Assembly (NCBI GenBank): GCA_050117315.1
Contig: JASFMY010000200.1
Coordinates: forward strand, 1-6,491
Source: JANQIV01 sp050117315
GTDB lineage: Bacteria > Bacteroidota > Ignavibacteria > Ignavibacteriales > Melioribacteraceae
Direction of reading: 5' to 3'
Length of the DNA: 6,491 bases
The notes under the pieces were generated by a model that ran no database searches, was not told the origin of the DNA, and saw only the letters and a list, made by a program, of their open reading frames with translations. Position numbers and translations under genes: made by a program. Shown one piece after another: positions 1 to 4,960 of the stretch. The number at the start of each line of letters is the position of its first letter. Position 1 is the first letter of the stretch.

Positions 1-7
1 GGATTAA

Positions 8-29
8 ATCCCCATAGAATAAGGGGGAT
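8..29. repeat. Small hairpin in the tail of the preceding cassette
   Basis: ATCCCC at 8-13 can pair with GGGGAT at 24-29 around a 10-nt loop. It lies directly upstream of the first attC-like site and is not followed by a T tract, so it does not look like a terminator. It may be the end of a cassette that starts outside the window. Nothing coding is visible in 1-35. Confidence 0.35.
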
Positions 30-35
30 GGTTTC

Positions 36-131
36 GCACAACAGAATTTTATCTGTAAATGACATAATATAGCTTTATCCGCCTTTATATTTTTTTCTCA
101 TTTCCAGATAAAATTCTTTAAAGTTATGTGC
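36..131 (+). other. attC-like cassette recombination site (upstream of the zinc-protein cassette)
   Basis: GCACAAC (36-42) pairs with GTTATGTGC (123-131), with a two-base bulge. Just inside, a perfect 13-bp inverted repeat (43-55 with 105-117) continues after one mismatch for six more pairs (57-62 with 98-103). Five unpaired bases (118-122) lie only on the 3' side. Long imperfect pairing, outer boxes ending AAC and starting GTT, and bulges on one strand are what a folded attC site looks like. The length, about 95 nt, is within the usual attC range. The first gene of the next cassette starts 43 nt after the GTT, as in the other cassettes here. The box is not a perfect GTTRRRY. Confidence 0.6.
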
Positions 132-166
132 TTTTAACATTATTTATAAAAAGAAAGGAGCATAAA

Positions 167-505
167 ATGCCATATTGTACAAGATGTGGACAAAGAGAAT
201 ATTTTTGCTCTAAATGTGGTCAATTAGAAGAATGTGATTGTGATTCCAAAACGAATACTTACTATCCGACTTTTAACTTCAACAAAAAACAACATGTCTG
301 CTTCAATAAAAACTTAGGAATGTTAAATAATATTTCATCAAATAATTATGAATATTGTACAATGTGTGGAGATTTAATGCCTGAAACGGAATATTGTAGA
401 GATTGTGGTGCTGATATTACACCTCAACATAAATGTAGTGAATCGAATATAAAAACTTATAATTTTAATTCACCACATATATGTCCTAAAAGAAAACTAT
501 GGTAA
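167..505 (+). CDS. Small zinc-ribbon protein made of two tandem Cys-rich modules
   Basis: Unrecognised 112-residue protein, probably cytoplasmic and zinc-binding. It contains two copies of one module of about 44 residues. The first (residues 3-45) begins YCTRCG, continues with CSKCG at 14-18 and Cys 23 and 25, and ends in FNF...HVC (43-45). The second (63-106) begins YCTMCG, has CRDCG at 77-81 and Cys 90, and ends in FN...HIC (104-106). Each module therefore offers two CxxC pairs plus further Cys/His, enough for one or two zinc sites. The start at 167 is chosen over an in-frame ATG 39 nt upstream because AAAGGAG lies six bases before it. It is the first gene after the attC-like site at 36-131, and the next gene follows 19 nt after its stop, so the three genes of this cassette are probably co-transcribed. 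Zinc ribbons of this kind often bind nucleic acids or proteins; no specific function can be assigned. Confidence 0.8.
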   Translation: MPYCTRCGQREYFCSKCGQLEECDCDSKTNTYYPTFNFNKKQHVCFNKNLGMLNNISSNNYEYCTMCGDLMPETEYCRDCGADITPQHKCSESNIKTYNFNSPHICPKRKLW

Positions 506-524
506 ATTTTTAATCGAGGGAATC

Positions 525-788
525 ATGGATGTTATAATTATACAGCATATCTCATCTGGTAAAACTCTAATTCAATGTAATAGATGTGAAGGAAGTGGGG
601 AAAATAATTATGAAAGGATGTGTCATATTTGTGAGGGTAAAGGTTCCTTAGTTATTGAACACGAAGCCCCTTTAATAATGTGTGGACGTTGTAAGGGTAC
701 CGGAGAAAATAATTATGAAAGATTTTGTAGTGTTTGTAAAGGGGCGGGGATTGTCCCCTCCTATGGTTCATGGAAACATATTCTCTGA
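525..788 (+). CDS. DnaJ-type zinc-finger (CxxCxGxG) mini-protein
   Basis: 87-residue protein with four CxxCxGxG motifs: 18-25, 33-40, 53-60 and 68-75. This motif number is that of the central cysteine-rich zinc domain of the Hsp40 co-chaperone DnaJ, where it binds two zinc ions and helps hold unfolded protein. Here there is no J domain and no C-terminal substrate domain. The spacing also differs from DnaJ: motifs 1-2 and 3-4 form two near-identical units sharing GENNYER between their CxxC pairs, so the protein arose by tandem duplication. GAGGG lies four bases before the start at 525. The upstream zinc-ribbon gene ends 19 nt earlier and the next gene begins 34 nt after the stop, consistent with one transcript. 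A free-standing domain could act as a thiol/zinc chaperone or a partner-binding module; this is inference. Confidence 0.8.
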   Translation: MDVIIIQHISSGKTLIQCNRCEGSGENNYERMCHICEGKGSLVIEHEAPLIMCGRCKGTGENNYERFCSVCKGAGIVPSYGSWKHIL

Positions 789-822
789 TTAGTAACAGAA
801 TGTAAAACAAAATAAAAAAGAA

Positions 823-1314
823 ATGGTATTAGAAGCTGTTGTTGTTGCTGTTGTAAGTTGGGTAGTAAAAAAAATATTAGATTCTCTTAATAGAGATATT
901 GAAGGAATCAACTCGAATTATTACAAAACCGAGACAAGTTATAATGTTGTCGTTAATAATTATACAAGAGTTATAAATACCTATAATTGGGATTCTCTTT
1001 GGAAAGCCAAAAAAATTATTATAAATGAATATGATTCCCAGTGGAAAGCGTATAAAAAAATGATTGGATTGCAACATAGGCTGCATGAATCTAAACAAGA
1101 TTTATATGATAAGACTAAATCTAGTAACTCTGATAAACAAACTCGACAAGATGCGCATAATATTATACAAGAATTAAAAACTAGAGAGAAAGATATTGTT
1201 ATAATGATGAGAAATACAAAAGAGAGAATTGATGAAACAAAAAGGAAAATACACGCTATAAAAAATGAAATTGAAGATATTAAAAGAAGAAATTCGAATA
1301 GATATTTATCATGA
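823..1314 (+). CDS. N-terminally hydrophobic coiled-coil protein of unknown function
   Basis: 163-residue protein that I do not recognise. Residues 2-19 form a hydrophobic stretch (VLEAVVVAVVSWVV, then KK) that could be a short membrane anchor or an amphipathic helix. The middle is polar and rich in Asn and Tyr. From about residue 65 to the end the sequence is highly charged, rich in Lys, Glu and Asp with regularly placed Ile, Leu and Met, as expected of a long helix or coiled coil. It has no cysteines, unlike the two genes upstream. The ATG at 823 has only an A-rich leader (AAAAAAGAA), common in Bacteroidota. It closes the three-gene cassette and is followed by a probable terminator and the next attC-like site. 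A membrane-tethered partner of the two zinc proteins is possible but unproven. Confidence 0.72.
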   Translation: MVLEAVVVAVVSWVVKKILDSLNRDIEGINSNYYKTETSYNVVVNNYTRVINTYNWDSLWKAKKIIINEYDSQWKAYKKMIGLQHRLHESKQDLYDKTKSSNSDKQTRQDAHNIIQELKTREKDIVIMMRNTKERIDETKRKIHAIKNEIEDIKRRNSNRYLS

Positions 1315-1336
1315 AAAGCACCTAACCGCAACTGCC

Positions 1337-1424
1337 AATGACCACTTTAAAAAAGGTCGATTTCGAGCAGAAAATGGAGTTTGCAAATTTTGAAAAAAAA
1401 ATAAAATGTGGTCATTTTCTTTTT
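1337..1424 (+). terminator. Possible factor-independent terminator of the three-gene cassette
   Basis: AATGACCAC (1337-1345) is perfectly complementary to GTGGTCATT (1408-1416). The downstream arm runs into a T-rich tail (TTTTCTTTTT at 1415-1424). It lies just after the stop of the coiled-coil gene. The loop is about 60 nt, unusually long for a terminator, so a structural or relic role is also possible. Confidence 0.4.
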
Positions 1425-1430
1425 GAATAA

Positions 1431-1656
1431 AGACAACTGTCTTTATGGGGGACTCAATCCGACTGCGAAAGATATGCGGTCGAATTGATTCGCTAAAGGG
1501 AAGTTATAAAAGAAAGTTGCTCTTTAATTAGTTTATGTATGAAAGTCAGCTCCACCTTGCTTATAATGAAATTTAAGCAAGGCTACAGTTCTAAACATTT
1601 TTTAATAAATAAGAAAATATTGTTGTTATAGGCGGCGGGTTATTCGCAACATCGTT
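1431..1656 (+). other. attC-like site interrupted by a group II intron
   Basis: The 3' half is clear by comparison: about 75 nt before the intron (1581-1656) align with the 3' half of the site at 6121-6344, sharing GGCTACAGTT, a GGCGG(A)CGG block and a CGTT end. The 5' half is less certain. AGACAAC (1431-1437) is a plausible first box, and CAATCCGACTGCGAAAGAT (1455-1473) resembles the 5' arm of the other site. Inside lies a 9-bp hairpin, CCTTGCTTA (1555-1563) with TAAGCAAGG (1574-1582). Its counterpart at 6244-6269 keeps the stem and the ATGAAAT loop with different paired bases. The last box would read GTT-ATAC once the intron is removed. Confidence 0.45.
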
Positions 1657-1973
1657 TTGCGACATGAAGTCACGTAAATGGCTGTTACCATCGTTTTTTT
1701 TCGATAGGTAACCCGATGTTCTGCCATCGGTACTTTATCGGGATATGCTTTAGTAGTAATACTTTAGTGTGAAGCTCCCGTGACAATGATACCCTTTCCG
1801 GCTTAACCGGAATAAAAGCAAATCGTGAGGTAAGCTTGATTCTGCTAGTATCAAAGCGGAAAGGTACTAAAGTTCAGTAGTATGGTTAACGTAAGTGAAC
1901 TGTTGTAAGCGTCGTAAGGCGTAATGAGCCAAAGATACTGATAGGCTTAAACCAAAAGGTGATGTGGAATGGA

Positions 1974-1996
1974 ATTGATGTTAACGGTGCATCAAT
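1974..1996 (+). other. EBS1 hairpin of the first group II intron
   Basis: ATTGATG (1974-1980) and CATCAAT (1990-1996) form a perfect 7-bp stem around a 9-nt loop. Loop bases AACGGTG (1983-1989) pair antiparallel with the last seven exon bases, CATCGTT (1650-1656), with a single G-U wobble. This is the position and type of pairing expected of exon-binding site 1, and it independently supports the intron start at 1657. A second stretch, AACGA at 2001-2005, could also pair with TCGTT but is shorter. Confidence 0.65.
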
Positions 1997-2359
1997 CGCA
2001 AACGAAATTTCCACCGGCGTATTGACAGAACCTAACCTACTGTGGCATTTACGTGGGATCCCATGGGGACAAGCTATGGAAACCCCGTAGATCCCTCTCC
2101 GATAGAGAGAAGGCTAGCTGTAAGGTAAGCTGATAGATGTGCGGGATGAGAGGTCGTCCGTAGGACTGACTCCTTGGGAGAAAGAAGCGAATGACATTCT
2201 GCTCCGGAAGGAGTGCCTTTGGCATAATAGAGTGTATAGGGATTGAAAGATCATCCTACTTCGAAAGAAGGCAGACGTTCGACTGGTGCTTTATTGCAAG
2301 ATAATTTGTGGCGTAAGCCATCCCTAAGGGGATAGAACCTTTTAAAGTTAGGAAAGCAA

Positions 2360-2470
2360 ATGAATTCCGACAAATCGGAATGTGCACCAAACACCTTTTT
2401 AAGTGACTGGGATTTCATTCAAAAGAAGGTAAAGAGGCTACAGATGCGTATTGCAAAGGCAATTAATTAA
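2360..2470 (+). pseudogene. Truncated group II intron reverse transcriptase/maturase (N-terminal remnant)
   Basis: A 36-codon open frame begins with ATG at 2360, preceded by AGGAAAG. Residues 17-34 carry the pattern W-D-x-I...V-x-R-L-Q-x-R-I-x-K-A typical of the RVT_N domain that opens many group II intron maturases. A TAA follows at once, and only about 50 nt separate it from the end of domain IV. The reverse transcriptase palm (YADD motif), maturase X and endonuclease regions are entirely absent, so nearly the whole protein, normally 400-600 residues, has been deleted. An RVT_N start argues for a chloroplast-like or class-B-like maturase. Without the protein, mobility would need a relative acting in trans, for example one encoded by the second intron. 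Confidence 0.75.
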
Positions 2471-2523
2471 CTAATTTAATAATTGTCGGGTCTTCCCAAA
2501 TGGGAAAGGCTTGAAAAGTGCTT

Positions 2524-2585
2524 GAGTCCCGCAACAGCGGATTCTTAAGGGGCTTGGAGATGGCGACATCTCCCGGCTACCCGGT
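2524..2585 (+). other. Group II intron domain V (shortened) and domain VI
   Basis: After GTGCTTGAG, where domain V normally runs 34 nt, only 21 nt remain (2524-2544). GAGT pairs with ATTC, CCGC (2529-2532) with GCGG (2537-2540), with one bulged C and an AACA loop. The conserved AGC triad reads AGT and the usual two-base bulge and GNRA-capped upper stem are gone. Domain VI follows: GGAGATG-GCGA-CATCTCC (2556-2573) is a clean 7-bp stem with a GNRA loop, then CGGCTACCCGGT, which supplies the likely branch-point A. Domain V holds the catalytic metal site, so this copy is expected to be impaired. Confidence 0.65.
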
Positions 2586-2602
2586 ATACCTACGAAATAA
2601 TT

Positions 2603-3376
2603 ATGAGTGAAAAATATTTTACTATAAAATCTGCATTCAAATATTTTATTGACAAACTTTTATTGCCAATAATTATTGCTTTAGGTACAATTTATTTTAC
2701 TAATAGACTTAACGAGTCAGAAGAAAAAATTAATAAGTTTAATGCATTAATAACATTTACTAACTCATATTTTGCTGCTGAAAACAACATAGAGAAAAAG
2801 CAACTTGCTGCACGTGCATTGTATGCTTTTGATGAAAAACTAGCTAATGATTGGTTTATTGATTTGATAAGTAATAACGAAAATGAAAGATCTGTAATCC
2901 TTGATGTATTATCTTTTGCAGCATCTAAATATTCTGATGAGGACATAGTTAAGAAAAATATTGAAATAATAAAATCCAGTGCCGATTCTACTAAATCGAA
3001 AGAGTTATTGGCATTTATAGGAGAAAATACACAAGAAGTATATACAAAAGAATTGGTTAAAGAAGCTATAAAGGAAATAGAAGATAATAGGAATAAGGGC
3101 TATTTTATTGTTGCCTACTCAGTCAAAGATTCCACTATTGATTCTACTATAATAAAATCAGTTGGGAATACACTTCTAACTTCGAAAACCCAATTAAAGC
3201 AAATTGGTATTACTAATGAATTTAAAGTAAAAGTATGGAAGGCTACATCACCTGAATATAAATGGGCTATTGTCCCAGCTTATGGAATAAAAAGTTACTC
3301 CATTGCAGAGAAAGTATTGGACATTTTAATAAATAATGGTTTACCAGCCGATTCCTATATAGTGAACTGGAAGTAA
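2603..3376 (+). CDS. Membrane-anchored helical protein with possible SPOR-like C-terminus
   Basis: 257-residue protein that I do not recognise as a named family. Residues 16-33 (FIDKLLLPIIIALGTIYF) form one transmembrane segment near the N-terminus, with Lys/Glu on the N-side, so the bulk is on one face of the inner membrane. Residues 38-162 look all-helical with a repeat-like pattern that could be HEAT/TPR-type. Residues 166-257 switch to alternating strand-helix: GYFIVAYSV, then KVKVWKA, then YKWAIVPAYGIKSYSIAEKVL, then PADSYIV. This order recalls SPOR domains, which bind denuded peptidoglycan glycan strands, but the match is by eye only. The start is 17 nt after the rebuilt attC end and has an A-rich leader without a Shine-Dalgarno. 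The intron separates it from its attC junction. Its own attC site begins 18 nt after the stop. Confidence 0.75.
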   Translation: MSEKYFTIKSAFKYFIDKLLLPIIIALGTIYFTNRLNESEEKINKFNALITFTNSYFAAENNIEKKQLAARALYAFDEKLANDWFIDLISNNENERSVILDVLSFAASKYSDEDIVKKNIEIIKSSADSTKSKELLAFIGENTQEVYTKELVKEAIKEIEDNRNKGYFIVAYSVKDSTIDSTIIKSVGNTLLTSKTQLKQIGITNEFKVKVWKATSPEYKWAIVPAYGIKSYSIAEKVLDILINNGLPADSYIVNWK

Positions 3377-3393
3377 TATAATATTGATTGTAG

Positions 3394-3572
3394 GTATAAC
3401 CCATATTAAAGGTAAAAAGTCCCCGCTGAGATGAACGGGACAGGCCCACCTTCGTCAAAGAACAACTTCGGTGGACAGGCAAGAGAAAAATAATATCCCC
3501 GCCATGATTTCTGTGTATTTAAAATCTGGTAACATTACGGCTTACTTTTATAATTACTCTTAGTAGTTGTCT
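3394..3572 (+). other. attC-like site downstream of the 2603-3376 gene
   Basis: Starts with GTATAAC (3394-3400) and ends with GTTGTCT (3566-3572). A close relative lies at 5605-5793. The two are homologous from TAGGTATAACCCATATTAAA to AGTTGTCTTTTA and diverge within a few bases outside those boxes, exactly as two attC sites attached to unrelated cassettes should. The arms pair imperfectly: ATTA...TAAAAAGTCCCCG on the left against CGGCTTACTTTTATAAT on the right. Inside are a GTCCC/GGGAC hairpin (3419-3441), a CCACC/GGTGG hairpin (3446-3474) and a GATTT/AAATC hairpin near 3506-3527. The last box deviates from GTTRRRY. Confidence 0.62.
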
Positions 3573-4020
3573 TTTATTTCTTTATTTGAGTTCAGCAACG
3601 AAATGATAAGAGCTGTACCAAACCCGCCTTCGTTAAAACTACGGCGGGCAAGCCCTCCTTTGCTTGATGCTACGACGGGCGGGCACTCCTTTGTTGAAGT
3701 TTATCCACCGAAACTAACGCGAAGGCGGACACGTCCTCCGTAGCATCTTTTTGCGATGGAGGAGTTAATGGTTGAGTATAAAAAGCTGTTTTCATATTTT
3801 AAGAGTAATACTTAACCGAATATTATCTTGACTGTAAAAGCCTACAAAGAGCCCCGTGAGATAAACAGGCGCTGATATGTATTTTAAATCAGCAAGATAG
3901 TATGAAAAGAGAAAAGTACTTGAAAACAGCGTGGGGTAAAAGATATATCAAAAATAGAATATAAAGTTATCTCACGGGATGAAAACAACAATGATATATA
4001 CTCATATTGCCAATAGTCCG
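3567..4020 (+). other. Gene-less, hairpin-rich cassette
   Basis: Between the cut points of two attC-like sites lie about 450 nt with no convincing gene. The part outside attC (3573-3809) holds several GC-rich palindromes in otherwise AT-rich DNA. CCCGCC (3623-3628) pairs with GGCGGG (3643-3648), and TCCTCC (3734-3739) with GGAGGA (3758-3763). A competing long-range pairing joins CCGCCTTCG (3624-3632) to CGAAGGCGG (3720-3728). The CCCGCCTTCG...CGGCGGGC type resembles REP-like palindromes scattered in many environmental genomes. It could be a structured RNA, a promoter-only cassette or a decayed gene. A 19-codon frame near its end is listed separately. Confidence 0.5.
3756..3815 (+). CDS. Tiny open frame (19 residues) ending inside an attC box
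   Basis: ATG at 3756 opens MEELMVEYKKLFSYFKSNT and stops with TAA at 3813-3815, inside the proposed ACTTAAC box. An internal ATG at 3768 is preceded by GGAGGAG with ideal spacing, so a 15-residue product is equally possible. Frames whose stop lies in the attC box are typical of cassette genes, and this could be the only product of the otherwise gene-less cassette or the tail of a decayed gene. An in-frame stop at 3741 blocks further upstream extension. With so few codons, chance is a serious alternative. Confidence 0.25.
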   Translation: MEELMVEYKKLFSYFKSNT

Positions 4021-4026
4021 TTATAC
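3810..4026 (+). other. attC-like site with a 12-bp internal palindrome
   Basis: The first box ACTTAAC (3810-3816) fits RYYYAAC perfectly and the last box is GTTATAC (4020-4026), identical to the one at 4940-4946. The outer arms pair only partly (TTAACCGAATATT against AATAGTCCGTTATA). Deeper in, CCCGTGAGATAA (3853-3864) is perfectly complementary to TTATCTCACGGG (3967-3978), and GCTGAT/ATCAGC (3871-3893) forms a small hairpin within. The 12-bp motif is related to CCCCGCTGAGATGAAC at 3421-3436 in the preceding site, which hints that attC interiors are being exchanged. The next gene starts 24 nt after the box. Confidence 0.52.
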
Positions 4027-4049
4027 TTACTGTTTTGTATTGAGGAACC

Positions 4050-4757
4050 ATGGTAGAAAAAAACAAAATTGATTATAGCAAATATACATTGACAGAATTA
4101 CTTGATATTTATTCTAGAGTTAACCAAACTTTTAACAAAGATAGTGCTCTGGCTATTGAAACTGAAATTCATAAAAGAACTGGAATGGATAGAGAGGCTA
4201 TTGAAAATGAAATCAAGTCATTAATAAAATCAAAAGTTCATGGTCGAAAAAAGAGAAATACTCATCTAACAGTAATTTCATGGATATTAATAATTTATTC
4301 TGGATTTACTTTATTGACTTCTCTTGTTGGTTTTATTGTATTCTTGTTTTTTGATTCATCAACATTTAATAAGCTAGGTAGTAATTCCTCAGTCATAACA
4401 GATTTCTTTTTAAATAACATGTATGTACAGCACCTTCCAACAATTATTATAGCAACTTTATTCATTTATTTTACCAGCGGATTGTTCAAACTGGATGAGT
4501 CGTCGAGAGAAAACACTGTTTACTTATTGTGGTTTTCATTGTTTTGGAATATAGTTTGGGGAATTTTCATTTATAAGTTTTTGACGATTCCAATGATGAC
4601 CAATGCGATGGCAATGATGGATATACCTCAGATGGGATTTTTTCAATCGAGCTCATATGCAGCAGTAATATCTGGCAATTTAATACCATCAATTATAATT
4701 GGCTATTTTATATATAAATTGAGTAGCAGAGAAATAAGAAGAGAATTTGAAGTGTAA
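4050..4757 (+). CDS. Four-helix membrane protein with cytosolic helical N-terminus
   Basis: 235-residue integral membrane protein of unknown function. Residues 9-44 (YSKYTLTELLDIYSRV...EIHKR) form a charged helical pair. Similar YTLEELL...ER leaders occur in front of other small bacterial membrane proteins, which I recall only loosely. A basic stretch (HGRKKRN, 64-70) follows. Hydrophobic segments are at about 73-101 (long, possibly a kinked hairpin), 129-146, 157-178 and 204-224. A Met-rich loop (180-195) lies between the last two, and the C-terminus is charged (REIRREFEV). Positive-inside charge suggests both ends are cytoplasmic. GAGGA lies just upstream of the start at 4050, only three bases away. 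The stop codon abuts the next attC box, the compact arrangement usual for cassettes. No enzyme motif is visible. Confidence 0.78.
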   Translation: MVEKNKIDYSKYTLTELLDIYSRVNQTFNKDSALAIETEIHKRTGMDREAIENEIKSLIKSKVHGRKKRNTHLTVISWILIIYSGFTLLTSLVGFIVFLFFDSSTFNKLGSNSSVITDFFLNNMYVQHLPTIIIATLFIYFTSGLFKLDESSRENTVYLLWFSLFWNIVWGIFIYKFLTIPMMTNAMAMMDIPQMGFFQSSSYAAVISGNLIPSIIIGYFIYKLSSREIRREFEV

Positions 4758-4946
4758 GTATAATAGCTTTTCCACCCGACCGTGTTTTCATTGCGGCATT
4801 AATTAATATCTTCGGGTTAGGTGGTAAAGGAAAGTATTGCTTGTAACATTGATCTGTTAAATAAAATTATTAAAAATTATTGGTAGTTGCTTTTCAGTTC
4901 AGCTTTGTTGTTCGGGGCGGACGGGTGAAAAGCGACAACGTTATAC
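4758..4946 (+). other. attC site, well formed
   Basis: This is the clearest recombination site in the window. GTATAA (4758-4763), immediately after the TAA of the preceding gene, pairs with TTATAC (4941-4946). After an asymmetric gap (seven extra bases on the 3' side) GCTTTT (4766-4771) pairs with AAAAGC (4928-4933). C4772 bulges out, and CACCCG-A-CCG (4773-4782) pairs with CGG-A-CGGGTG (4918-4927) around one A-A mismatch. Two boxes, an unpaired spacer, an extrahelical base and a variable inner part are the defining parts of a folded attC. The inner part has a second imperfect stem (CCACC and CCGA with TCGG and GGTGG, 4772-4832). Confidence 0.8.
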
Positions 4947-4960
4947 CTATTAAAAATAAA

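Larger units (their letters stand above)
1657..2585 (+). mobile_element. Degenerate group II intron inserted in an attC site
   Basis: An RNA-structured, non-coding stretch of about 930 nt with typical bacterial group II blocks in order. These are a start TTGCGACATGAAGTCACG (canonical GTGCG with the first base changed), GTGTGAAGCTCC, ATCGTGAGGTAAGC, the EBS1 hairpin, GATCCC...GGGGAC, a maturase start codon, and domain V/VI sequences ending CTACCCGGT. The first 150 nt are nearly identical to a second intron at 6345. The 5' end is fixed by exon pairing with EBS1. The 3' end (2585, plus or minus 2) is inferred because joining CATCGTT to ATACCTAC restores an attC end like CAACGTTATACCTATT at 4937-4952. 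It lies in the same direction as the cassette genes. The maturase is cut to 36 codons and domain V is short, so it is probably unable to move or splice by itself. Confidence 0.8.

Noticed and set aside
128..166. Longer start at 128 for the first zinc protein
   Set aside because: The added codons lie against the attC end and have no ribosome-binding site, whereas AAAGGAG stands correctly before 167.
877..1331. Minus-strand open frames of 73 and 116 codons across the coiled-coil gene
   Set aside because: They are shadows of the + strand gene: hydrophobic, low-complexity translations with no start context and no recognisable domain.
1320..1335. ACCTAAC at 1320-1326 as the first box of the attC site before the intron
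   Set aside because: It matches RYYYAAC, but no complementary arm is found near the intron end and the site would exceed 330 nt; AGACAAC at 1431 with a related arm is a better, though still weak, choice.
1660..2590. Riboswitch, rRNA fragment or other ncRNA instead of an intron
   Set aside because: The maturase N-terminus, domain VI, the EBS1-exon pairing and a second copy at an equivalent attC position together fit only a group II intron.
3623..3763. CRISPR array or tandem repeats in the palindrome-rich stretch
   Set aside because: The hairpins differ from one another and have no regular repeat-spacer period.
2692..4066. Minus-strand open frames at 2692-2946, 3267-3482 and 3884-4066
   Set aside because: They overlap a better + strand gene or lie in palindromic attC DNA; translations show no family features or ribosome-binding sites.
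4880..4960. Longer lspA start at 4880
   Set aside because: It would place 27 extra residues, encoded by the attC 3' arm and box, in front of a normal LspA start; 4961 fits the family and the cassette boundary.
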